NCBI RefSeq assembly: GCF_019175285.1
Contig: NC_056527.1
Span: 111,548,389-111,612,388 of the forward strand
Direction of reading: 5' to 3'
Source of the DNA: Sceloporus undulatus
Taxonomy: Eukaryota > Chordata > Lepidosauria > Squamata > Phrynosomatidae
DNA length: 64,000 nucleotides
Of the stretch, positions 35,268 to 46,900 are shown piece after piece; within the stretch, counting starts at the first letter, position 1; every line of letters begins with the position of its first letter. The position numbers and the translations under genes were made by a program. A model generated the notes under the pieces. It saw only the letters and a list, made by a program, of their open reading frames with translations, searched no databases and was not told the DNA's origin.

Positions 35268-35506
35268 TTGTATACAACGTGTGACACCAATTGTACGCTA
35301 GAGAGTGATCTTGAATCACCCTTCAGTCTTTATATTGGTTAAGTTACAAATTACTTGATGTTAGGAATTCCTATACCAGTTGGCTGTTGAATAATTTATA
35401 ATTCCTAACGTCAAATAATTCATAATTCCACAAATATAAAGACCGAAGAGTGATTCACGATCACCATCTACTGGACAATTGGTGACACACATTGTATATA
35501 AACCTA
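35268..35506. mobile_element. Foldback element with arms of about 70 bp
   Basis: The left arm 'ggtttgtatacaacgtgtgac' continues to 'gtctttatatt'. The right arm 'aatataaagaccgaag' continues to 'acacattgtatataaacc' and is its inverse. Its right terminus touches the insertion at 35507. Confidence 0.75.
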
Positions 35507-36703
35507 GGGCTCATTCCCACTACAAAATAACACGGTTTGGAAACTGGATTATTTTGTAAACTGACTCTCTCCAGGGCCATTTATTCTCTCTTTACTCCCC
35601 TTTGTCATTCACACTTAAGGGGGAGGAGAGGAAAAACGGCTGACACAGAGAGAAGAAGAGGAGGAGGAAGAAAGAAAAAGCAAACTCCTGAACAAACCTT
35701 GCCAAAGAAAACCCCATGACAAACTTGCAGGCTGGTGGCATGGTGGAAAGGCTTGGACCCTGGCGGCTCCTCCTCTGCCTCCTCTAGATGGGCTGCTGCC
35801 CTTCCTCTCCTCCCTCCCTCCCTCCCTCCATTCCCGCTGCCTTCCTCCTCCTGCTCTACCTTTCCCAACCTCTGGAGCTGAAGCAGGAACAGGGCAAGGA
35901 GGCCCCAGGCTGGCTTGCAAGAGAGCCAGCAGGGGAAGGCGGAGGAGAGGGAGATGGAGCACTGCCACCGCTGCTGCAAATCACAATCCATGGGCAAGTC
36001 ACACTTTCTCAGCCGGAGGGACGAAGAGGAAGAGGAGGCAGAGGAGGGCCCAGGAGCACTCTGGCCAGGCTCCCCAGTGAGGCTGCAGAGGGCAGGTCAG
36101 GGCTGTGAGCCTGGACAGGCAGCTGAAAGTGGAGCGTGGCAAGGAAGAGAAGAGGGAGATGGAACGCCATCGTCGCCACTGCCATGGAGAGGGTCTCCTG
36201 GAGGATTCCTGCGGAGCCGTGGTGGGGTGAATGGCACACCAGAGGGCAGCCCATCTGGAGGAGGTGGAGGGGGACCCTCTGGGGCCCAAGCCTTCCCACC
36301 ATGCCACCAGCCTTCAAAAGTTTGTTGTGGGGTTTTCTTTAGCAAGGTTTATTCAGTAGTTTGCCTTTTCATTCCTCCTCCTCCTCCTCTTCTCTCTGTG
36401 GCAGCTGTCTATCATGATGGATCACAGCAGCCCCAAAGCTGGGTCCCCTTGCAAATGCGAATCAGATCTCTCATTCCCATTCCACTGATTCCATTCCCCC
36501 CCAAAAAAACACTCCCCGAATCCACTTTTTCCCAAATGAACCACCAAAAAGTAGTGTTTAAAAAAAGTGGTTCTTTTGGATTTGTCTGTCTTTAATGTGA
36601 ATCCAACTGAATGTAATCATATGTGAAATGGTTCCCACCAATGGGAACCACACACATGTCAATTGATCAGGAAATTGATTTATTCTCCAGTGGGAATGAG
36701 CCC
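35507..36703. mobile_element. TIR element, 1.2 kb, CTA target duplication
   Basis: The perfect 15-bp terminal inverted repeat GGGCTCATTCCCACT is flanked by CTA at 35504-35506 and 36704-36706. The interior is GC- and purine-rich (GGA, CCT runs) without a transposase. The TIR resembles that of the 44075-46366 element, and the same 3-bp duplication length links them. The superfamily is not settled; a 3-bp duplication would fit PIF/Harbinger or CACTA, but neither end motif is standard. Confidence 0.85.
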
Positions 36704-36706
36704 CTA

Positions 36707-37167
36707 GATATATCTTTGTCAGAGGAGGCTCAGATGGAAAGCATGGTTTGAGTTCTTGGTGCTGGTTTAGGCAGGCACATCAGCAAATCCCTTTTCTAGA
36801 CGAAGATAATTGGAAACATAATTTATCCTCACACGTGAATGCAATCTTTAGATGCATGATTGCATTAGTTAACAAGAAACCAGCCACCCCATTCCATTAG
36901 AGGGTTTGGGTGCTTATTCCCCAAAGCTACCAACATTGATCTCCATCATGAATATGAGTAAGAAAGAAGGAAGAATGTTTTCTTCAATTATACACTCAGA
37001 ATGTCTGCTTGACATGTGGAACTAAACTAAATGAGTTCTTTCAACAGAGTCGCCCAAGAAAGCAAAGTCCATTGACTCACCCTATTAGCACTTTTGAAGA
37101 AATATAAAAATACCAATCAACTGTTTTTAAGAGATTCATAGAGAAAATGGACTGAAGGCTACATGCT
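36707..37167. other. 3' flank of the V2R gene, nothing recognised
   Basis: This AT-rich flank follows the stop codon of the minus-strand receptor. No canonical AATAAA is obvious close to the stop. Confidence 0.4.
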
Positions 37168-38069
37168 TCAATGCTTTCTCCTGGTTAAGTGCTCTCTGCT
37201 GTTCAGTTCGGGCCTCAGAAAAATGATATAGCACTTTGGTGAGAAGATGGATGCCAGGACCCCAGCACTGGAGGCCAAAATGGAGAAGATCTCCATGGCC
37301 ACCATGTATTTTCCATGAATGCTGAGATAGCTTGGAACAAAGGTTAGCCAAACTGCACAAAAGACCAACATGCTGAAGGTAATGAACTTAGCTTCATTGA
37401 AACTGTCTGGTAACTTTCTAGCTAGGAATGCCACCACAAAGCTGATGGTTGCCAGTAAGCCCATGTAGCTGAGGACAGTGTAAAACATGGTAAGTGATCC
37501 TTCATTACATTTTATTATGATTTCTCCAGACAGTGAGTGCATGTCCAAATCTGGAAATGGGGGAGATGTAGCCAACCAAAAAACACATATACTTATCTGA
37601 AGAAGGGTGCAAAAAATAACAATATTTTGGGCCAGTCTTTTCCCAATCCATTTTTGTACAGTGTTTCCTGGTTTGGAGGCCTTGAAAGCAAGAACCACGG
37701 TAACAGTCTTGGCCAAAACAGAAGAAATGGCAATTGAAAAGATGATGCCCAAAGCTGTTTGTTGGAGAGGGCAAGTCACCTTATTGGGCTGTCCAATGAA
37801 GAGAAGAGAACAGAGGAAAGAAAAAAGGAGAGAGATGAGGAGAAGGTAGCTGAGTTCCCTGTTGCTGGCTTTGACAATAGGTGTTTCATGTTGTTTAATA
37901 AAGACTGCAAGCACCAGGACTGTGATCAGAGACAAGAAAAAAGCCAGAAAAACTAAAACGATTCCCAAAGGCTCTTGAAAAGAAAGAAAGTTTTGAACCT
38001 TGGGAATGCAGAGATCTCTGTCTTTGTTTGGATGTTGATCTTCTGGGCAGCTGATGCAAAAATCCATGT
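37168..38069 (-). CDS. V2R exon 6: seven-transmembrane domain
   Basis: This 902-nt exon begins in the codon split from exon 5 (ANET|D) and shows [11 protein letters not shown], the CIP linker and seven hydrophobic helices. It contains the V2R signatures [26 protein letters not shown] and [11 protein letters not shown], and it ends HLTRRKH. The frame is unbroken. Confidence 0.93.
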
Positions 38070-40900
38070 CTGAAAGAGCAAAATATACTAATGTTGAAAC
38101 TATGTCAATACTGAAGCTCACTTAGTATCTGGATTTCATCATAACTCTCAAGCAAGATTTGAGATGGATTTCTCCCAACAGCTCCTTTCCCCAGTCACCT
38201 TTTAAAATAACAAGGAATTTAACTAAGCACTTTACAAATATTAAATATTTTTCTTAATAGATCATGACATTGTATTTTCCCCATATTGTTTAAAATCACC
38301 TGTCATATCTCCATATGCATACATTTAATTAAGGCTGCAGCCCTATACTTATTCAGCAGACTGAGGTCTAATCTGCACTGCAGAAATAATGCAGTTTGAC
38401 ACTTCTTTAACTGCCATAGCTCAATGCTACTGAATTCTGGTATTTGTAGTTTTGTGAGATATTTAGTCTTCTCTGTCAGAGAGCTCTGGTGCCACAACAA
38501 ACTACAAATCCCAGAATTCCATAGGATGAAGCCATGGCAGATTAGACTTGAGTTTTACCACAGTGGAGGTGGTATAATGCATTTAAGATCGAACTACAAC
38601 CATCCTGCAAGCAAAGCTCCCAAACATTAGATATTTGGCCTTTTTATAAAAAAATTGAACCCATACATTTATGCTGTTTTCAGATTTCATTGTGTAAGTC
38701 AGTATGGGATACGAATTTACACTAAATTTATCTCCAAAGGATAAAGGCAATTTTAAGATATTATATGCAGGACTAGGAAAAGTTAGGGAATACTGGCAGT
38801 AAATGAGGTGCATCTTTAAATTCCTGCTCATGGAAATGATGACTGGCCAATGCCCATCAGAGGCCAACACCTTTCAAAGGGAAGCATTTATACATCTTCC
38901 AGATTACATGTTTTGTCATTTCAGCATCATAGCTAAAATATTTAATTTGTATTAATACCACATGTCCTACCTGTCTCATTTGCAATTCTCCCTTTTGGAC
39001 ATGAAACACAATCATAGCAACAAAACTTTCCCCTCTCCTTCTTTTCCTTTCTGTAACCACGATGGCACTTGTCATTACACAGAGCGTGAGGAGGCACCTA
39101 CTCTTCAAAACAAGAGAAAGTTATCAGTTAAAAAGTACAACTGGCACTCCTTGAAGGAAGCTGTGTTTTCTTCCATACCCTGCTCCTGATGTGGAATTTG
39201 GGCCTACAGCTTTCCATGGTAGATGTTCCCCTCTTAGAATCATAGAGTTGGAAGAGACCACAAAGGCATCCCCAGCAGATGGCAATCTAGCCTCTGCTTA
39301 AAGACCTCCAAGGAAGGAGACTCCACTACACTCCGAGGGAGTGTGTTCCACTCTTGAACAGCCTTTCTTTAGACTCACAGCCTACAGTCCAAATGCCCCT
39401 CTAAGATCCTAGGAAGATGTGTTTGGGGCTTTTGATAAATTGTTCCTCAAGCGTCCTCCAAGTCCTAGAGAGTGTCAATGAATTCCAACTGCTTTTCTCA
39501 AAGGCAAAATGAAATGTCTGTTCTCTTACCTACTGATCCTGTACTCCTAGGTGCATGTAACATACTCTCCCACTTCAGGACAGAAAAATCATCACATCCT
39601 TAGGAAGTGATCTTTTATTAAAGAAAAGAAAAATACACTTGATACACTACTGTTGGCACGATGCAAAATGTAAAAACATCTCTCTCTCTCTCTTTATTCC
39701 TTCTGGAAACAGGAAGTACCCACCCACAAAGGAAAGAAAACGGAGAAACGACATATAGATTCTTTTCATGAAGTCATTGCATCTTCAAAAAGGCTGGTCT
39801 TTCTGTGGCACATACTCTAACAGTGCAGGATTAGATGGTAGCCACCAGGGCGAAACTGGAATATTATTGTGAAGTCAAAGGCTTGCATTGCCAGGATCCA
39901 TAGTTTTTTGTGGGTTTTTCAGTCTATGTGGCCATGTTCTAGAAGAGTTTGTTCTTGACGTTTTGCCAGCATCTGTGGCTAGCGTCTTCAGAGAATGCTG
40001 GCATGGAAGTCTGAAGATGCTAGCCACAGAGGCAGGCAAAATGTCAGGAATAAACCCTTCTGGAACATGGCCACATAGCCCCAAAAACCCACAAAAAACA
40101 ATGGGATGTTATTGTTTTCTTGCCATTTCTAAACTGGGAGAAGGAAGGAAAGCTTTTTCTTCCAGTTTGAACTGTCAAATATTTTGGGGCTTATGAATGG
40201 CTACCTCTGGATTTCTTCCTTCACTGAATAAACAGATCAAAAATGCGCAAGTTGAGGTATGTTGGAAAGTGAGGCGAAACAAATCTGTCTTGTCTGTCTT
40301 TTCGTTTGTCAGAGGAATGAGATGTAAAGTTAATCAAATGAAGAAACAAATAGGGCAAAGCAAAGGAATCATGCCAAACAAGGCATCAAGATGTTTTCTT
40401 TTACAAAAATAGCATGCCATTGTGCATTTTTATTTTTAAATATATTTAGAGTCTTTATTTTTTAGAAAACTCTAGGAGTAGGGAGTATGTAGAGAGATCT
40501 TGTAGCACCTTTGAGACTACAAAGGAAGAAGTTGGCAGTATGAGCTTTCATAGACTAAAGTCTTCTTCCTCAGATGCAACTAGGAGTAGGGGATGATGAT
40601 GAAAATGATTTTTCATATGTTTCATGCATAAGATGACTAAAGTCTTCTTCTTTTTAGAAAACTCTACAAGGAAGTGATGATGATGATAATGATATTATTA
40701 CCACTATCGACAACATTAGCAACAGCACTGCATTGTTAATCTTATTCCCTGTAATGCAATATGTAGGACTTTGAAATGCTGCCATATGCTTTGAGCAGTT
40801 AGTGCAAAGCTTCCCTACTTGGTTTGGATGACAAGGGGCCACACCCCTAAGTGACTTGGTCCCTCCCACTTCCTGTTCAACTGTCATAATAATAATAATA

Positions 40901-40937
<37 letters not shown>

Positions 40938-43900
40938 AACTGTCGTAATAATTATGAACAGTAGTGTCACAATCATGACTAAGAGTGCGTCTACAATGTA
41001 CACATAATGCAATTTGACACCATTTTAAGAGCGGTTTCCTATGCGATCCTGGGATTTATAGTTTTTGCAAGCTCTTTAACCTTCTCTGCCCAAGTGTGCT
41101 GATGCTCCACAAAACTACAGCTCCCAGGTTTCTGTAGGATGGAGCCATGGCAGTTAAAGTGGGGTCAAACTGCATTATTTCTTCAGTGTAGATGTGCCCT
41201 AAGTAGCGATCTAAATAACTGTTTCATATTCACAACTTTTTAACAAAGGGAGGGTTATTTGCATTCCAGCACATACACCCATGGACTACAACAGGCAATT
41301 GTGAACTCTGTGGAAAAGAACATTGATTTTTCCTATTAAATGGAATGGCCTCCTAGCTCATTGGATGAAAATGAACCGCATTGTTTAAGATGCCAAGAGG
41401 TTATTTCCCCACCTGAATGAAGCTTCCATGCCACTGGATTCTCTCTGCATGAATTTTGAATGTCTTGTCAGGCAGAGCTTGTGAATGTAGGGTTCCTACT
41501 TTGACTCTGACATATGAGTTATTTGGGAAAGTGATCAAATTTGTAATATCAATTCCAGTTGCCATTTCCCCATGTTCACTGAATCTAATTTCCTCTCCAG
41601 CACTGTTGTTGAATGAGATCCTCTGAATCAAAGAATAAAGCTAGGTGGGGGGAAGGAAAATCAAAGGAATTATATTGTGTCGCAAGGGTCTCACTGAAGA
41701 TCCTCTGGGACTGCCTCTGCTGTAGAAATAATCTGGTTTGATACCATTTAAAGTGCCATGGGATTCTGGAAATTGTAGTTTGTTGTGGCACCACAGCATT
41801 GCTACATTTCCCAGAATACCATAGCATTGAGCTATGGCACTTAAAATGGTGTCAAACCAGATTATTTTTGCAGTGTGGATGCAGCCTGGGAGGGCTTTCT
41901 CTCACTTCCAGCACCATCACAGGCCTATCTGCTGGGGACATTGGAGAAAGCCTTATCGATGGCTTTTCCAAACTGCAATTTCCTTGGATGGGAAGCTAGA
42001 CTGCCCTCTTTCCATTCTCCTTTCTCTGACAGATGAAGACCTTTTAATTCAAGCGGGATTGTAATGATTACTTGGTTGCAGGGAGTTTTTATATGGGGTT
42101 TGTGTGTTGCATTTTTAACTGCATTGTTGTTGTTGTTATTATTATTATTATTTTAAAATATGTCTTTAAAATGTAATGGTGTTCATTTGTTTAACTGTGC
42201 TTTGACTTTTCATTTTTCAGGTTTCAGGCTTATTTTGCTAGCCTTGGATAAGCTGTTTTGGTCCCATTGTCATGTCCCAACTTGAGAGTTCTTCTTCCTC
42301 AGAAGACAATTAGACTTATGTTTCAAGGAACCACAGCAGACACTAGATAGCTAGCCAAGTCCTTCTTCTGTTTAGCAGGTCAGGTCATGTTTAGAGCAGG
42401 AAAAGGAGCTGGAGGAGATGCCCCTAATCCTCAAGCAATTCAGAGGCTCAGGCATCTGGCTCAGACAATCTCTGGCAGACAAAATGAGAGGCTGCAACCA
42501 AGGTGTCAGGAGGAGCATAATGCTCTCTCAGTATACAGCCTGAGATCTAGGCATTGTCTGAACATGATGCCAGTATAAGGAAGTTGCAAAAATCTGCTAC
42601 CTTGCTGAATACAATATCAGTTTTCTTTTGGGCAGCTCAGGTTGTGCAGATGTGTTCACTGGATCAAAGACCCCAGGATTTGTGAAGTCAAAGGCCTTCA
42701 TGGCCGGCATCTATGTTTTTTTGTGTGAGTTTTTCGGGCTATGTGGCCATGTTCTAGAAGATTTTTTCCCTGATGTTTTGCCAGCATCTGAAGATGCCAG
42801 CCACAGATGCTAGCGAAACATCAGGAATAAAATCTTCTAGAACATGGCCACATAGCCTGAAAAACTCACAGAAAGACCCCAGGATTATTTAAGGACTAGG
42901 CTACTGTGGCTCCCTGGAATCCTTATTCTGATTTATGGCTTTCTTGACCCTGGACTGAATACCAATGGATACATCTTGATTCTACGGCTCCCTGACTTGG
43001 AAACACTTAACCTTGTTTGAGGCGAAGTGCAGGACACCCATGCCAAGTGGCATGTAAAATAAATAAATAAATAGGAATGGAACTACTTGAAAGAGATATG
43101 TGAGATGAAGAAAGAGTGTTATTGGCTGAAATAAATTTGCATGTAGACGTTATAGGAATTGCCTCATGTGACCGCACAATATGTCCATTTATGATGATAG
43201 AGACATTTAACAGTAAAAGGACCTTACCTGCCAAGGTTCCACATTATGGAGAGCAAATCTGCCTGGATAGCCCATTGCTTTGTGTCCAGGTGGAGAAAAG
43301 CAAATGGTATGAAAGGCATATACCAAAGCATAGACAGTGTTATAGATACTGTAGCTGTGACCAGACATGCTCATTTCAAAGATTGGTGCAGCAAAAGTCT
43401 CCAACCTCTCCTTCCCAGTACAGGATTTAAGAAAATCTGTTGGAACATTGGAATGTGAAAGGGAACAGTCAAAGGCTTGCTCCCATATATCTTTAATGAA
43501 GCCATCTCCTTCTGATCCAGCAGGGTGGATAGTCTGCAAGAAATCCTGGAAACCTGGAATCTTCTTTGAGTGACTTGTGAAGGAGATTGCACCATGTAAT
43601 GTCTGCATATCAGAAAATTTTGGACTGCTAAGCAAGGTAATATCAATTTGAGCTGTCAGAATCCACACTTTCCCTGTAGAGATCAGCTCCTCGTGTGTAG
43701 CAGTTACGAGATGCATATTCATGAGACTTGTTGTCAACCATATAATGGTGTCGCTTTCTCCATATATGATAACAACATTAGCTTCATTGTTGAAGAAATC
43801 TGAAAGGCCCGTGAATGCTAGAGCTATCATTGCATCTATGCTATCCAAAAGTATGGGTCTTGGAGCTATTTTTCTGAAGGCTGAACAGATTCCATTCTGG

Positions 43901-46900
43901 GAAAGCATCAGCTCTAAGACCTGAAAGAAACGCTCTCCACCTTCATTATTCATTGTGATGAGTCCTACCCATTTCCATTCAAAATGGAGAAGTAACTGAA
44001 TGATACCCAGATTCTGAAGCTCCTCATTGGGGCCCATGTGGTAAAGAGAAGGGAAATCGGATTGATCTCTTAAGGAGCTTGTTCCCACTAGGGGATACCC
44101 CGCGTTCTGAATCGATTTCAATAGGCAGCGTGCCCATTAGGATTCGGTTTAAATCTAGAACAGTTCTAGACCAACCCGGAATCGTTCCCACTAGAAATCG
44201 AATCCAAAAGCGGGTTAAAATTTAAATCCGCGTTTTCCTCATTTAACGCGTGTTAAAAAAACACTAGGGTCCTACCTACTGTTTTTCCCTTGATTCGAGT
44301 TAGGAACCGGATTATTTAGATGAGAACGATATCGTTTCAATCGGGCTAGAAGGATGGGAGGAGCTGACTGCGATGGGGGCTGTCCTTGGGAGAGTTGCCC
44401 TTTCTGTCCCGTTCCGTCGTGGCTGTCGCCATTTTTGCTTCCCCCACCCCTTTGTCCGCTGTGGTCTTTCAATAAGAGATAAGGATTATTTTTATTTTTT
44501 ATTTTAATGGTTTACAGGCGCTTAATTTCTTCAGCGCTTTAAGCGCCTGAAGTCTCGGCTGCTCAAGCGCCTGCATCTGCAAAGGACTACAAGGCTTCTC
44601 CCGGTGGATTGCAACCTTCCCTCTATGTGGGGAGAGCCCATTTCTAACGGAGGAGAGGCAAGAAGGGAAGGCTAAGAGGCATTCCCTGCCCGCTTGGGCT
44701 CTGATCTCGCCCAGGCAGGGAAGGGAAGGCTCCTCACGAGGAGGCATCTGATCTCGCCCAACTCTCAGATTCTAAGGTCTATCCACCTAGCCTCTGTTTT
44801 AGCTTGGAACTAGGGTCCCCTTTCTCTGCCTCCTTCTGCCATGCAGGAACTCCCTAATCAAAGGGCTCAAGCAGAGGCTGGGTGGGCATGTGTCATTGGG
44901 GATGCTTTGACAGAGAGTTCCTGTGTGGCAGAAGGGGGGATTGGACTAGAAGGCTCTTCCTGGGGTCCCTTCCAACTCTCAGATTCTAAGGTCTATCCAC
45001 CCAGCCTCTGTTTTAGCTTGGAGGTAGCTGCCCCTTTCTCTGCTTCCTTCTGCCATGCAGGAACTCCCTAATCAAAGGGCTCAAGCAGAGGCTGGGTGGG
45101 CATGTGTCATTGGGGATGCTTTGACAGAGAGTTCCTGCGTGGCAGAAGGGAGGGATTGGACTAGAAGGCTCTTCCTGGGGTCCCTTCCAACTCTCAGATT
45201 CTAAGGTCTATCCACCCAGCCTCTGTTTTAGCTTGGAACTAGGGTCCCCCTTCTCTGCCTCCTTCTGCCATGCAGGAACTCCCTAATCAAAGGGAGTTTC
45301 CTAATCAAAGGGAGTCTCGCCCTAATCAATGGGGGGGGGGATAGAGCCTTTCTTCCTCTCTTTCTCAAACGGAATCTGCCTTCTCCTCCTACCCTAGAAA
45401 GAGAATCTTTGGGAAGAGTGCTCCCTCCCTGTTTTGCCAGAAGCCTCACCCATTCATCTGAGGGCTCTGTCAAGGAGGGATTCTCCCTGGCTGTCTTGGT
45501 GTGAGACATGAACAAAACCTATCCCATAGTTCCTCTGGCAAGAGCTTCGGTTTCCTACTAATAAATTCGCTTTGCCACAAGCTTCCCCCCTTCATCTATG
45601 GGCTCTGTCAAGGGATTCTGCCTGACTGTCTTGGTGGGAGACATGAAGAAAACCTATCCCATAGTTCCTCTGGCAAGAGCTTGGGTTTCCTACTAAATTC
45701 TGAGGGAAAATGTATATAAGGCTGACAGCGCCCTGGAAAACCTATCCCATAGTTCCTCTGGAGAGAGCTTTGGTTTCCTATTAAATTCGCATTGCCAGCA
45801 GCCTCCTTCATTGATCTCTGTGGGCTCTCTGAAGGGATTCTCCCTGGCTGTCTGAGGAGACATGAAGCGGGGATGCTGCCCTGGAAAACCTATCCCATAG
45901 TTCCTCTGGAGAGAGCTTTGGTTTCCTACTAAATTCGGAGGGAAAATGTATATAATAAGGCAGACAGCGCTTATGACGTGTGATCGTTTAAGCGCCTCGA
46001 TTGGTTCATTTAAAAAAAAACCGCCAAAAATAAATAGAATCAGAAACGGTCACAGAGATGGAAACGATGTCACAGATACATCGATTCCGAATAATGCGGG
46101 TTAACGTTACGTCATTCTGACGTAGTATTGATTGACAACTCCAAATAAGGTATGGAGGAGAAGAATCGCTTTATTTAAACACCGATTTCATGCCAAGTGA
46201 GAACGCTTACTGAACGCTTGCAGGTAAAAAATCCGAATTAAACAAGCAGATGGGAACGATGAATAAAGCGATTCTGAAAGCGGGATAACAACTGTGTTAT
46301 TTTAATTCGATTTTATTAAAAGCGTTTTATTTTAATTCGTTTCAAATCCTAAGTGGGAACAAGCTCAAGGTTGGTTCAAATGAGCCATAAGTTATCTAAG
46401 AAAGGGTACAAAGGCAGACATTTCAAAGAGGGATTTGGAGTACTTCTTTATTTGTTGAAATACTAAGTTTCTTTTGCCCCACTTTGTCATATGAAAAGGT
46501 GCACAGTGTAACTTATATAGAATTATAAAATACAATTAATCATTCCAACTCATGGAACTCATCCAATTATAATGCAAATAAAAACAACATGTACATATTT
46601 CTTTCCTCTTTTACATAATCTTTTTCCTTTCTAATACCTATCTGCATTAAAAAAATACCTAGCTGATATAGAAAAGTGGGTAAGGTAGATGCCAGTGGAT
46701 GGTCTTCACACCTTATATATCTTCTCAAATAAAAGAATCCCTATATTTCTTAGGAACAATCCAGTCTAAACATTCCAGAATGCCAGCCTATATTTATCCA
46801 GACCCATGAGCTGGATCCAGACCTCACCATAACTACAATAAAAGCTGAAGCTAGTTCAGACTTAGCTACAGTTGAGGCTAGTGAGACTTAGATTGGTCAC

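Larger units (their letters stand above)
44075..46366. mobile_element. TIR element, 2.3 kb, inserted in V2R exon 3
   Basis: The terminal inverted repeat is GAGCTTGTTCCCACT, flanked by AAG at 44072-44074 and 46367-46369. There is no transposase frame, so it is non-autonomous. The interior carries CpG-rich outer parts, a 214-215 bp tandem array (44761-45300) derived from a CR1 3' end, and a second array (45490-45960). TIR and duplication length match the element at 35507-36703. Confidence 0.88.

Noticed and set aside
35605-36595. Several frames of 100-226 residues in a GC-rich block
   Set aside because: They lie inside the 1.2-kb TIR element and are low-complexity. None resembles a transposase.
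38857-39108. An 83-residue frame over V2R exon 5
   Set aside because: Wrong frame. The real exon 38971-39097 reads VPPHALCND...FCCYDC in another frame.
43207-44121. The exon 3 frame's own ATG ([10 protein letters not shown]) as a separate gene start
   Set aside because: That ATG lies inside the inserted element; the frame is the body of V2R exon 3.
44761-45960. CRISPR-like array
   Set aside because: Units are 214 bp or irregular, without short repeat-spacer alternation, in a vertebrate genome. They are ordinary tandem repeats.
44072-46369. TTAA target site (piggyBac or Kolobok type) for the exon 3 insertion
   Set aside because: The left flank contains TTAA by chance; the right flank does not repeat it. 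Only AAG is duplicated.
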